The notes under the pieces were generated by a model. That model was not told the origin of the DNA. It saw only the letters and a program-made list of their open reading frames with translations, and did not search any database. Positions 7,658 through 16,158 of a stretch of 64,000 bases of DNA are shown here, piece by piece; the stretch's first letter is position 1; every line of letters starts with the position of its first letter. This DNA is from Lysobacteraceae bacterium. GTDB lineage: Bacteria > Pseudomonadota > Gammaproteobacteria > Nitrococcales > AK92. The stretch lies in assembly GCA_012523465.1 (NCBI GenBank), contig JAAYIK010000035.1, positions 105,283-169,282 on the forward strand, read 5' to 3'. A program made the translations under genes and the position numbers.

Positions 7658-8365
7658 ATGCATCGTCGTTCCTTCATCAAGGCCTGCGCTCTGGCAGCAG
7701 GCGCGCTGGCGGCCAATCCCAGTCTGGCCCTGGCAGGAGGCATGGTGCCTCGGCTTTACCAGCGGGTCCGGCTGGTTGACGGCAAGGGGCTGGCGCTGCG
7801 GGCGTCGACATTGCCGCCGGCGCAGCAGCTGGTGTTTCATTACCCCTATACTGTAACGCCCTGTTTTCTGATCAACCTGGGTCGGCCGGCGCCGGGGCGC
7901 AACGGTCTGCGCACCGAGCAGGGCGTCGCCTACGACTGGCAGGGCGGGGTAGGGCCGCAGCGGTCGCTGGTGGCGTTCTCGGCCATTTGCGCCCACAAGC
8001 TGACCCATCCCACCCCGGCCGTGAGCCATATTTCCTTCCGTCCCCGCCGCAGTGACCACGAGCCCGAGGCCGGCATCATCACCTGCTGCTCGGAGAACAG
8101 CCGCTACGATCCGCTGCGCGGCGCCGAGGTGATCTCCGGCCCGGCGCGGCAGCCGCTAGCGGCCATCATCCTCGAGCATGATCCTCGCGACGATGGCTTG
8201 TATGCGGTCGGCACGTTGGGTGGCGAGCTGTTCCAACGTTTCTTCACCGAGTTCGAGCGCCGCCTCTCCGTGCAGTATCCGAATGGCGGCGCGCAGCAGC
8301 TGGTGAGTGGGCAGATCCCTGCCATCCCGCTGGAGCAATACAGCGCCAATGTCCTGGGCTGCTGA
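7658..8365 (+). CDS. Tat-exported Rieske-like protein with an incomplete cluster-binding box
   Basis: The start is ATG 7658 with GGAGG six bases upstream; the product has 235 residues. Residues 3-26 form a twin-arginine signal (RRSFIK followed by an Ala-rich hydrophobic stretch and a likely AXA cleavage site near 24-26), so export in folded form is predicted. Residues 109-151 resemble a Rieske fold: CAH at 111-113 as first box, and TCCSENSRYDPLRGAEV from 142 as second box. In a standard box (CPCHGSRFD) the fourth residue is the His ligand; here it is Glu146. The spacer between boxes is 29 residues, longer than usual. A normal [2Fe-2S] Rieske cluster is therefore doubtful. There is no cytochrome b or other redox partner nearby. 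Confidence 0.65.
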   Translation: MHRRSFIKACALAAGALAANPSLALAGGMVPRLYQRVRLVDGKGLALRASTLPPAQQLVFHYPYTVTPCFLINLGRPAPGRNGLRTEQGVAYDWQGGVGPQRSLVAFSAICAHKLTHPTPAVSHISFRPRRSDHEPEAGIITCCSENSRYDPLRGAEVISGPARQPLAAIILEHDPRDDGLYAVGTLGGELFQRFFTEFERRLSVQYPNGGAQQLVSGQIPAIPLEQYSANVLGC

Positions 8366-8380
8366 GCGCGCTGCCACGGC

Positions 8381-9067
8381 TCAGACCCCGCTCGGCTCGG
8401 CGCCGTTGCGCAGCAGCTCCAGCAGCTGCTGGTGGCCGCGCCGGGCGGCGATGCTGAGGGCCGAATTGCCCGCCCCGTCCTCGGCCGCCGGCTGCAGGCC
8501 CAGCTCGATCAGGGTCCGCGCCATCGCCACGTCGCCGCGCTCCACGGCATGCATCAGCAGCGTCCAGTTGTAGGCGTCGCGCCGGGTCGGGTCGGCGCCC
8601 AGCTCCACCAGCTTGCGCACCGCCTCGACATGGCCTTTGACGGTGGCCAGCATCAGCGGCGTCCAGCCCAGCCGCACCGTATGATTGGGGTCGGCGCCGG
8701 CCGCCACCAGCTGCTCAATGGCGGCGACATGGCCTTCGACGGCGGCGTACATCAGCGCCGTGCCCCCCTTGGGATTGGTTCTGTCGCCCTCGGCGCCGTA
8801 CTCTAGCAGCAGGCCAATGATTTCGGTATTGCCGCTCTCAGCGGCCCACATCAGGGCGGTTTTCCCGGCCAGCTGACCCTTCCGGGTGGCGACCTCCGGC
8901 GAGACACCGTTGTCCAGCAGGATGGCCACTCGCTCGGTCTGGCCGTTGCGGATGGCGTCGATCAGGGCATTGGCCGAAGGGTTGGCGGCAGCGGCGCCGC
9001 CAAGCAGCAGCGCCAGGGTCAGCAGAACGCGCGCGCTGAGCAGGATGTGGTTGGTTCTTGCGTGCAT
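8381..9067 (-). CDS. exported ankyrin-repeat protein
   Basis: The 228-residue protein has an N-terminal signal peptide (hydrophobic residues about 10-27, AAA-type cleavage). At least five ankyrin repeats follow, marked by recurring G-TALM-AAE-G, G-TPLM-AT--GH and N-TLLMHA-ERGD elements spaced about 33 residues apart. Ankyrin repeats mediate protein-protein contacts, here presumably in the periplasm. The gene starts 18 bases after the peroxiredoxin stop and is probably co-transcribed with it. A periplasmic ankyrin protein (AnkB) next to a catalase gene is known in Pseudomonas aeruginosa, so a role in oxidative-stress defence is a reasonable inference. Confidence 0.85.
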   Translation of the reverse strand: MHARTNHILLSARVLLTLALLLGGAAAANPSANALIDAIRNGQTERVAILLDNGVSPEVATRKGQLAGKTALMWAAESGNTEIIGLLLEYGAEGDRTNPKGGTALMYAAVEGHVAAIEQLVAAGADPNHTVRLGWTPLMLATVKGHVEAVRKLVELGADPTRRDAYNWTLLMHAVERGDVAMARTLIELGLQPAAEDGAGNSALSIAARRGHQQLLELLRNGAEPSGV

Positions 9068-9085
9068 GCTCGGAAGGTGGCCGGT

Positions 9086-9562
9086 TCAAAGCTGGGCCAG
9101 GACGGATTCGGCGCTGCTTTTGTCCACGCCGCGGTCGTCTATGCCCAGCCACTGGACGATGCCGTCGTCTGCGATCAGGGCGAAGCGGCGGCAGCGGATC
9201 CCCATGCCGGCGCTGCGAAGATCCAGCTCCAGCCCGAGCGCGCGAGTCAGCTCGGCGTTGCCGTCGGCCAGCATGAGGATGGCTTCCGCGTTCTGCGCTT
9301 GCTGCCAGGCTCGCAGGACGAAGGCATCATTAACCGCCATGCAGGCGATACGATCGACGCCCTTGGCGAGGATTTCGTCGGCCTTCACGACGAAGCCGGG
9401 CAGGTGGGCCTGCGAGCAGCCGGGGGTGAAGGCGCCGGGCACGGCAAAAAGCACCACCCGCTTGCCGGCGAAAACCGCGTCGGAGGTGATGGGCTCGGGC
9501 CCGCTTTCCCCCATGGTTCTGAGCTCGATGTTCGGGATCCTGTCGCCTACTTGGATGGTCAT
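9086..9562 (-). CDS. peroxiredoxin (Prx5 type)
   Basis: The 158-residue thiol peroxidase has the Prx5-family peroxidatic motif PGAFTPGCSQAHLPGF with the reactive Cys near residue 48, and the following MAVNDAFVLRAW helix. It reduces H2O2 or organic hydroperoxides using glutathione/glutaredoxin or thioredoxin; no fused glutaredoxin domain is present. The usual Thr in TPTC is Gly here, a mild deviation. ATG 9562 has GGAG upstream, and longer in-frame starts are not supported. It is first in an operon with the ankyrin gene and divergent from the deacetylase gene; the roughly 200-base gap at 9563-9761 should hold both promoters. Confidence 0.9.
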   Translation of the reverse strand: MTIQVGDRIPNIELRTMGESGPEPITSDAVFAGKRVVLFAVPGAFTPGCSQAHLPGFVVKADEILAKGVDRIACMAVNDAFVLRAWQQAQNAEAILMLADGNAELTRALGLELDLRSAGMGIRCRRFALIADDGIVQWLGIDDRGVDKSSAESVLAQL

Positions 9563-9761
9563 CGCTTTCTCCTGTTGAGCCTGCGGCATCGGTATCGTTG
9601 CCTTGCTGACCGCACGAGCTCGCCCGCTGACGGCCGGCATGGCGTACCATAAGCCGCTGATGCGGACAGCCCGCTCCCTGCCTCCATAGCATAGCCGTGC
9701 TGCGCGCGCCCCGCCCATGGCGGTGGGCTTTGCGCGTGGCCTGTCGTCCTGAGGAGAAAAT

Positions 9762-10817
9762 ATGTTCATGAAGCCGACAATCCAGGCGTTGGGTGCGGCG
9801 CTGCTTTTGCTGGCCGGCAGCGCCCAGGCGGCGGTGGTGTTCCTTTATCATCGCTTTGGTGAGGACCGCTACCCCAGCACCAATGTGCGCCTGGAGCAGT
9901 TTGAGGCGCATCTGCAGCATTTGGATGAAGCCGGCTACCAGGTCTGGCCGCTGGAACGGATCGCGCGGGCGCTGCAGCAGGGTCAGCCGCTGCCGGACCG
10001 GGTGGTCGCCATCACCATCGACGATGCCTACGCTTCTATCTATCACGAAGCCTGGCCGCGCCTGCGAGCGCGCAACATGCCGTTCACTGTGTTCGTGGCC
10101 ACCGATCCGGTCGATCAGGGGCTGTCCAACTACATGACCTGGGAGCAGATGCGAGAGATGGCGGCGCATGGCGTGCACTTCGCCAATCACTCCCGCAGCC
10201 ACGCCAAGCTGCACCTGCGCCTGGCGGGGGAGAGCCGCGAAGCCTGGGCCGAACGGGTGCGCGCTGACATTCACCATGCCGAGGCCCGGCTGCGGGCCGA
10301 GCTAGGGACGGCGGTGCCAGCGGCGCCGGCGCTGTTCGCCTATCCTTACGGCGAGTACAGCGCCGAGCTGGCCGCGTTGGTGGCCGAGGAGGGCTATGTC
10401 GCCTTCGGCCAGCACAGCGGGGCGCTGGGACAGGGCTTCGACCTCACCGCGCTGCCCCGCTTCCCCATGGCGGAAGCCTATGCTGAGCTGGCCGAATTTC
10501 GGCAGAAGGCGGCGACCTTGCCGCTGCCGTTGCTGCAGCGCGAGCCGCGCGATCCCATCGTTACGCCGGCTGCCAACCCGCCCCGTTTCAGCGCCGCCTT
10601 GGGAGAGGTCGACGGCGACCCGCGGCGCCTGGCCTGCTTCGCCAGCGGTCAGGGGGCGATGGAAGTGCGCTGGTTGGGCGAGCGGCGTTTCGCGGTGCAG
10701 GCGCAGGCGCCCTATCCGCCGGGCCGGGCGCGCTACAACTGTACGCTGCCGTCGCGCCAGCCCGGTCGCTACTACTGGTACAGCCAGCCCTGGATCATCC
10801 CTGGCGGCCGCGACTAG
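9762..10817 (+). CDS. exported polysaccharide deacetylase family protein
   Basis: The 351-residue protein has a signal peptide (residues 1-23, ending SAQA). A NodB-type deacetylase domain follows to about residue 250. The catalytic elements are visible: TIDDAY (the metal-binding Asp pair), NHSRSH (H-x3-H metal ligands) and PYGEYS. It probably removes N-acetyl groups from a cell-wall or exopolysaccharide chain in the periplasm. The last 100 residues form a separate region with no family I recognise. The 3' end overlaps by 23 bases with the convergent Bax-like glucosaminidase gene, which also acts on cell wall. Confidence 0.85.
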   Translation: MFMKPTIQALGAALLLLAGSAQAAVVFLYHRFGEDRYPSTNVRLEQFEAHLQHLDEAGYQVWPLERIARALQQGQPLPDRVVAITIDDAYASIYHEAWPRLRARNMPFTVFVATDPVDQGLSNYMTWEQMREMAAHGVHFANHSRSHAKLHLRLAGESREAWAERVRADIHHAEARLRAELGTAVPAAPALFAYPYGEYSAELAALVAEEGYVAFGQHSGALGQGFDLTALPRFPMAEAYAELAEFRQKAATLPLPLLQREPRDPIVTPAANPPRFSAALGEVDGDPRRLACFASGQGAMEVRWLGERRFAVQAQAPYPPGRARYNCTLPSRQPGRYYWYSQPWIIPGGRD

Positions 10818-11724
10818 TCGTGCCCTGGGGCGCCAGCGTCACGCCGTCCAGCTGGTCCAGGTGGTTGCCGAGGATGAGGGCGCGGACTTCCTTGACGTAA
10901 ATCTGGCCGCGCTCGGAATAGCGTTCCAGGCCGTCCGCCAGCGCCAGCGGCTGCAGCGGCGCGCCGATGCTGCGCAAATAGGCCCGCCGCAGGCGGAGCG
11001 TGGAGTAGGCCGCACCCGTGTTGAGCGTGTGCATGTAGTTGCGCACCGAGGCCTGCAAGTCGGGGAAGACGCGCACCAGATGGGTGGCCCCGCTGGGGCG
11101 GGCCGCTGGCACGATGCCCTGGCTGCGGTCCCAGGTCCAGACGCCGAACAGGTTGCGGGCTTCGCGGGCGAAGCGTGAGGTGCCCCAGCCGCTTTCCTTG
11201 GCGGCCTGCGCTAGGGCCAGGCCGAGCGGGATCTCGTCGACCCGCAGCAGCAGCTGGCGTTGGGTTTCGGGGTCGCTCAGCTCGCCACGGACCGCGTAGC
11301 GTTTGGCCAGCGCCGCCAGCTCGTTGCGTTCCGCCTCGGTCCAATCACTGCGGGCGAGCAGCTTCTGCAGCTGGCTGCGCTCTTGTTGCAGCCGCTCATT
11401 CTCGGCCAGGATGAGCGGTGTCAGAATGGAGAAGAAGAGTGCCTTGCGGGTCGACACCGGCAGCTCGGCCAGATCCGGCGGCAGCGCCTGCACCGCCAGC
11501 CGGGGGACCGGCCCTTGCGGCGGCCAGGCATAGTCGTGCTGGGCGAACAGCGCCAGCAGCGCCTGCGAGGAAGCGGCGGTGACGGGCTTGAGCGGTGCCT
11601 GTGGCGACGGCGGTGGCAGGGCCGTGGCTGCCCAGTACAGTACCAGGCAGAGCACGATGGTCAGCGGCAGGGCGTCGACGATTACCCGCCAGCGCGGTGC
11701 AGGAGCAGGAGTCAGATTGGACAT
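10795..11724 (-). CDS. Bax-like glucosaminidase-domain protein, membrane-anchored
   Basis: The 309-residue protein has one N-terminal membrane helix (about residues 15-35). A helical spacer follows, then a glucosaminidase domain of the E. coli Bax type. Diagnostic segments are STRKALFFSILTPLIL, LALAQAAKESGWGTSRFAREARNLFG (with the catalytic Glu in AAKESGWG) and YMHTLNTGAAYSTLR. It should cleave the glycan strand of peptidoglycan on the periplasmic side. It overlaps the end of the deacetylase gene on the other strand. The short AT-rich stretch upstream at 11735-11765 probably contains its promoter. Confidence 0.88.
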   Translation of the reverse strand: MSNLTPAPAPRWRVIVDALPLTIVLCLVLYWAATALPPPSPQAPLKPVTAASSQALLALFAQHDYAWPPQGPVPRLAVQALPPDLAELPVSTRKALFFSILTPLILAENERLQQERSQLQKLLARSDWTEAERNELAALAKRYAVRGELSDPETQRQLLLRVDEIPLGLALAQAAKESGWGTSRFAREARNLFGVWTWDRSQGIVPAARPSGATHLVRVFPDLQASVRNYMHTLNTGAAYSTLRLRRAYLRSIGAPLQPLALADGLERYSERGQIYVKEVRALILGNHLDQLDGVTLAPQGTTSRGRQG

Positions 11725-11838
11725 GGAATCGTTGTTACTGACAATTTAAATAAATTCTAACATTGAGCGCGGCCGCGTGTGCAGCTGATTCCGCCGCTGC
11801 CGAGCCACGCGGCCAATACGACGACCAGGAGGAGGGGA

Positions 11839-12708
11839 ATGACCCGCAAGATCGCCCTGATCACGGGCTGCTCCAGCGGCATTGGCCGGGAGCTGGCGCG
11901 CCAGCTGGCGGCGCAGGGATGGTGCGTTTATGCTGGCGCGCGCCGGCCGGAGACGCTGTAGGCGCTGGCCGGCGAGCAGCTCATCCCGGTGCAGCTGGAC
12001 GTCACCGCTGCGGAGCAGATCACCCAGTGCCTGGCGCGCATCGAGCGCGAGGCGGGCCGGCTGGATCTGCTGGTCAACAACGCCGGCTACGGCGCCATGG
12101 GACCGTTGGTGGAAATGCCGCTGACCGAGCTGCGCAGACAATTCGAGACCAATGTATTCGCTCCCGTAACCATGCTCCAGGCCGCGTTGCCGCTCTTGCA
12201 ACGCAGCCCTCGCGCCCTGGTGGTCAATATCGGCAGCATCTCCGGCGTCATCACCACACCCTTCTCCAGTGCCTATTGCGCCACCAAGGCAGCGCTGCAC
12301 AGCCTGTCCGATGGCCTGCGCATGGAGCTGGCGCCGTTCGGGGTGCGCGTGCTGACCGTGCAGCCGGGAGCGATCCAGTCGGAGTTCGGCAACAATGCCG
12401 CCCGCAGCCTGGTCGCCACCCTGCCGGCGAATTCCCGCTATCTGCCGCTGCGCTCCTACATTGAGGCGCGGGCGCGCGCTTCGCAGCAGCGCAGCACCCC
12501 GACCGGCCGCTTCGTGCGGGATTTGGTCAAGGCGATCCAGAGTGAGCCGCCGCCGGCCGTGCGCCGGCTCGGCAACGGCAGCACCAGCCTGCTGCTGCTC
12601 AAGCGCCTCCTGCCCACGCGCTGGCTGGATCGCCTGCTGCAACGCAAGTTCGGGCTGGACAAGCCGTTGCCTGCCGAGACGAGCGCGGCTCAGCGCGCCA
12701 GCACGTAA
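11839..12708 (+). pseudogene. short-chain dehydrogenase/reductase interrupted by an in-frame TAG
   Basis: From ATG 11839 (GGAGGAGG upstream) the frame encodes a classical SDR: TGCSSGIG cofactor loop at about residues 8-15, NNAGYG, and the catalytic YCATK. However, codon 41 at 11959-11961 is TAG, and the same frame resumes immediately with ALAGEQLIPVQLDV, so only one base separates it from an intact 289-codon gene (CAG or GAG would be expected). The N-terminal half of the cofactor site is before the stop and the catalytic Tyr/Lys after it, so a reinitiated product could not work alone. Sequencing error, nonsense mutation and suppression are all possible. The 3' end overlaps the MFS gene by 19 bases. 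Confidence 0.82.
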
Positions 12709-13910
12709 CGGTCACGGCCGGCGCCAAATCCCGCCACAGCGGCCAGGCCGCAGATCAGGACGAACAGCGGGCCGGCCAGCGTCCAGTCGCCGCTCCAGTC
12801 GCGCAGCAGCCCGGTCAGCAGCGGCCCGAGCGAGGCAAGCGCATAGCCGATGCTTTGTGCCATGCCGGACAAGCGGGTGGCGGTGTGGGTGTCGGGTGCG
12901 CGCAGCACGAGGAGGGACAGGGCAATGGCGAAGCTGCTGCCTTGCGCCAGCCCCAGTACCAGCGCCCACAACCACAGCGTCGGCAGGGGCGCGTACAGGC
13001 ACCCCAGCAGGCCGGCTAGGATCAGCAGAGTGACAACCACCACGGCACAACTTTGGGTGCGGCGGCGGGTGGCTAGCAAAGGCGCGCCGAGGGCGGCTGG
13101 CGCCTGTACCAGGATGGAAAGGGAGACCGCCAGCCCGGCGGCGATCGGATCCAGGCCGCGCTCGCGCAGGATGGGGGTTAGCCAGCCGAACACGATGTAA
13201 GCCAGCGACGACTGCAGTCCCATGTAGGCGGTGACCTGCCAGGCCAGGGCATCCCGCCAGAGGGTCTGCCGGCGGCGGTCGGGGGTGAGCGCCAGGTCTC
13301 GCTTCCGGCGCAGGGCCAGCGGCAGCAGGATCAGGCCGGCCGCCAGCGCCGGCAGGGACCAGAACGCCAGCGCCCAGGACCAGCTGCCCAGCCAGCGGAC
13401 CAGCGGTGGGGTTAGCCCGGTGCCGGCGGCGGCGCCGCTGCACAGCGCCATGGTGTAAAGGCCGGTCATGGAACTGGCGTGGCGCGGAAAATCCCGCTTC
13501 ACCAGGGCCGGCAGCAGTACGCCGGCAATGCCTATGCCCGCCCCGGCCAGCACCGTGCCCAGAAGCTGGCAGGGAAAGGTCGGCAGGGCGCGCACGGCGA
13601 TGCCGCCGCTCAACACCAGCAGCGCGCCCAGCACGGTGCGCTCGCTGCCATGGCGCACTGCCAGGCGCGGCGTGAGCAGGCCGAACAGTCCCAGGCACAG
13701 GACCGGGATCGTGGTGAGCAGGCTAGCGGCGCCAGCGCCCATGCCGATGCCGCGCATCATCTCCGGCAGCACCGTGGAGAGGCTGGTGAGCGCTGGCCGC
13801 AGGTTGAGCGCGACCAGGATCAAGGTCAGCACCAGCAACCAGGGCGCGCCTGGCGCGGCAGGTGCCGTATCGCGTTGTCCGGTCGTGGTGTCGGGGGTGG
13901 TCGGGGGCAT
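12690..13910 (-). CDS. MFS transporter, CynX/NimT-like
   Basis: The 406-residue protein has 12 hydrophobic segments and the pattern of the cyanate/nitroimidazole (CynX/NimT) branch of the major facilitator superfamily. It begins with LNLRPALTSLSTVLPEM in the first helix and has the LVKRDFPRHASSMTGLYTMAL stretch after the fourth. Substrates in this branch are small anions or drugs; the real one here is unknown. ATG 13910 is chosen because the longer frame upstream has no membrane-protein character. It follows the amidase gene in the same orientation with a GC-rich hairpin between, so co-transcription is uncertain. Confidence 0.85.
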   Translation of the reverse strand: MPPTTPDTTTGQRDTAPAAPGAPWLLVLTLILVALNLRPALTSLSTVLPEMMRGIGMGAGAASLLTTIPVLCLGLFGLLTPRLAVRHGSERTVLGALLVLSGGIAVRALPTFPCQLLGTVLAGAGIGIAGVLLPALVKRDFPRHASSMTGLYTMALCSGAAAGTGLTPPLVRWLGSWSWALAFWSLPALAAGLILLPLALRRKRDLALTPDRRRQTLWRDALAWQVTAYMGLQSSLAYIVFGWLTPILRERGLDPIAAGLAVSLSILVQAPAALGAPLLATRRRTQSCAVVVVTLLILAGLLGCLYAPLPTLWLWALVLGLAQGSSFAIALSLLVLRAPDTHTATRLSGMAQSIGYALASLGPLLTGLLRDWSGDWTLAGPLFVLICGLAAVAGFGAGRDRYVLAR

Positions 13911-13975
13911 CTGTGTCCTGACTCGGACTGACGGCGGCGGGCATGGTGCCGCCGGTTCGGCACAGGGCTGTGGGA

Positions 13976-13996
13976 GGCGGCCCGCGCGGGGCCGCC
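13976..13996 (-). terminator. GC-rich hairpin between amidase and MFS genes
   Basis: GGCGGCCC (13976-13983) and GGGCCGCC (13989-13996) form a perfect 8-bp stem with a 5-base loop. It lies 9 bases after the amidase stop. No T tract follows, so attenuation or a pause is as likely as termination. Confidence 0.4.
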
Positions 13997-14005
13997 GGCT
14001 TGGGA

Positions 14006-15430
14006 CTAGCTGGCTACTGCCGCCCTCTCCAGGTCGGGATGTCGCCGGTGCCAATCGGTGGCTTGCTGGTAGGCATGGCCGGCTCGCACCAGCAGCGGTT
14101 CCTGCAGGTCGGCGGCGACCAGCTGGAAGCCGATGGGCAGGCCGGCGGCGGTGAAGCCGCCCGGCAGGGTGATGGTCGGGCTGCCGGACATGTTGAAAGG
14201 CGCGGTGAAGCGCACGGCGTTGTCGAGTCCGCCGGGCCGGGACAGCAGCTCGTCCAGGGCCGACAGCGTCGGGTTGCCGAAGGGATGCACCGGCACCAGC
14301 AGCAGATCAAGCCGACGGAACAGCTTGCGGAGCGCGCCGGTGAAAGCCAGCCGCTGATGATGGATCTTCATCAGTGTCATGGCATCGAGGCTGCGCCCGC
14401 CATCGATCAGGCTGGCCAGCACCGGGCCGTAGTCCGCCGCCTTGGCGGGATAGTGTTCCTCATGGGCGATTGCCGTCTCCACGCTGCAGTAAGCGGCCCA
14501 GTTCTGGTACATGGCGGCGGTGGTGGGGGGCATCGAGTATTCGACGATTTCGGCGCCGAGATCGGTGAACACCCGGCGAGCCTCGTCGATCACGCGGCAG
14601 GTGTCGGGATCGCTGACCTCATAGACATAGGTTGGATTGACGCCGATGCGCAGCCCACGCACGCCCGCGTCCAGCCCGGACAGACAGTCGGGTGCCGGCA
14701 GGTCCAGGCAGGTGGGATCCAGGGGGTCGGGGCCAGCCATGACCTGCAGTATGGTGCCGGCATCGGCGGCGCTGCGGGTCATGGGACCAATGTGGTCCAT
14801 GCTCGCCGCCAGCGCCATCGCACCGTGACGGCTGACCAGTCCCCAGGTGGGCTTGATGCCGGTGATGCCGTTGGCGCCGGAGGGAAAGCGGATCGAGCCA
14901 CCGGTGTCGGTGCCGACAGCGCCGTAGCAGAGCCCGGCGGCAGTCGCCACCCCCGAGCCGCTGGAGGAGACGCCCGGCCAGTGCTCCGGGTGCCAGGGGT
15001 TGACCGGGGCGGGCAGGCTGGGATGGTGGGCAGCGAAAGCGCCTTCCGTCATGTGCAGCTTGCCCAGCATGATGGCCCCGGCGTCGAGCAGCTTGCGCAC
15101 CACCGTGGCATCGGTCTCGGGGACGTAGTCGGCCAGCATGGTCGTGCCCCAGCTGGTCGGCACTCCGCGCGTCTCGCACAGGTCCTTGATGCCGATCGGG
15201 ATGCCGTGCAGGGGGCCGCGGAACTCGCCGCGCTGCATCTCGGCTTCGGCCTGCCGGGCCTGCTCGATGGCGATGTCTGCGGTGACGGTAAGATAGCTGC
15301 GTAGCCGCGGGTCGCGCCGCTCGATCCGCTCCAGCAGGTGCCGGGTGACCTCGACCGGCGACAGTTGACGGCTGCGGTAGGCGTTGGCCAGCTCCAGGAT
15401 GCCGGCGTACTCCAGATTGTCCATGGTCAT
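14006..15430 (-). CDS. amidase (amidase-signature family)
   Basis: The 474-residue protein carries the amidase-signature Ser-cisSer-Lys triad context: GIPIGIKDLCETRG with the catalytic Lys near residue 78, GVSSSGSGVATAAG, and GTDTGGSIRFPSGANG with the nucleophilic Ser. It hydrolyses a C-N amide bond. It resembles GatA-like and allophanate-hydrolase-like amidases, but with no gatB/gatC nearby it is not the tRNA amidotransferase subunit. The start ATG 15430 has GGAGGAG upstream. It is divergent from the PaaI thioesterase gene and upstream of an MFS permease; transport and hydrolysis of a small amide is a plausible joint role. Confidence 0.86.
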   Translation of the reverse strand: MTMDNLEYAGILELANAYRSRQLSPVEVTRHLLERIERRDPRLRSYLTVTADIAIEQARQAEAEMQRGEFRGPLHGIPIGIKDLCETRGVPTSWGTTMLADYVPETDATVVRKLLDAGAIMLGKLHMTEGAFAAHHPSLPAPVNPWHPEHWPGVSSSGSGVATAAGLCYGAVGTDTGGSIRFPSGANGITGIKPTWGLVSRHGAMALAASMDHIGPMTRSAADAGTILQVMAGPDPLDPTCLDLPAPDCLSGLDAGVRGLRIGVNPTYVYEVSDPDTCRVIDEARRVFTDLGAEIVEYSMPPTTAAMYQNWAAYCSVETAIAHEEHYPAKAADYGPVLASLIDGGRSLDAMTLMKIHHQRLAFTGALRKLFRRLDLLLVPVHPFGNPTLSALDELLSRPGGLDNAVRFTAPFNMSGSPTITLPGGFTAAGLPIGFQLVAADLQEPLLVRAGHAYQQATDWHRRHPDLERAAVAS

Positions 15431-15540
15431 GGTCGCTCTCCTCCTTCCTTGAAGTGGGGTGCACCTTGAAGCATAGTCGAGCCGCCGAAGAAGGCGGCGC
15501 CAGCAGCCGCTCACAACACGACGATGGAGGAGGAGCCAGG

Positions 15541-16002
15541 ATGCGGACCGCAACCAGCGATGCGGCCCGGGAGACCATGCTGCGGCGGGTGCGGGAGAGC
15601 TTCGCGCGACAGGGACTGATGCGCCATCTGGGCGCCGAGCTGAGCTTGGTGCAGCCGGGGGAGGTGCGCATCCGCGTGCCGTTCCGCGAGGAGCTTACCC
15701 AGCAGCACGGGTTTTTTCACGCCGGCGCCACCAGCGCCATTGCCGATACGGCCGGCGGCTATGCCGGCTTTACCCTGTTCCCCGAGAACAGCTCCGTGCT
15801 CACGGTGGAGTTCAAGATCAACCTGCTCGCGCCGGCGCAGGGCGACTATCTGGAAGCGGTGGGCAAGGTGGTGCGCTCGGGACGCACCCTCACCGTCTGC
15901 CAGCTTGAGGTGTACGGGGTAAGCGACGGGGAGCGCACCTTGGTGGCGCTGGGCCAGCAGACGCTGATCTGCATGCACGGTAAGCTGGACAGGCGGGATT
16001 GA
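15541..16002 (+). CDS. PaaI-type hotdog-fold thioesterase
   Basis: The 153-residue protein has the single hotdog domain of PaaI/YigI-like acyl-CoA thioesterases. The helix region HGFFHAGATSAIADTAGGYA contains the HGG/H-x-G-type catalytic stretch, followed by VLTVEFKINLLAPAQG and the C-terminal strand LVALGQQTLI. It should hydrolyse a short or aromatic acyl-CoA in the cytoplasm. ATG 15541 is preceded by GGAGGAGG about eight bases upstream. It is divergent from the amidase; the substrate is unknown. Confidence 0.87.
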   Translation: MRTATSDAARETMLRRVRESFARQGLMRHLGAELSLVQPGEVRIRVPFREELTQQHGFFHAGATSAIADTAGGYAGFTLFPENSSVLTVEFKINLLAPAQGDYLEAVGKVVRSGRTLTVCQLEVYGVSDGERTLVALGQQTLICMHGKLDRRD

Positions 16003-16158
16003 TCAGCGCTGGCGCAATCGTCGCTGATGCCTGGCCCGCGTATTCATAACCTCCCGCGGCTTACTTCACGGTGCCGGCAGACTCGGCGCGCAGCGGGGCG
16101 AATGAAGGGTCTTGCCGAATCCGATGGCCGCGCTTGCGGCCACGCCGGGCGACAGGAT

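Noticed and set aside
13943..15304. Open frame of 453 codons on the plus strand
   Set aside because: Antisense to the amidase gene, whose catalytic motifs are intact.
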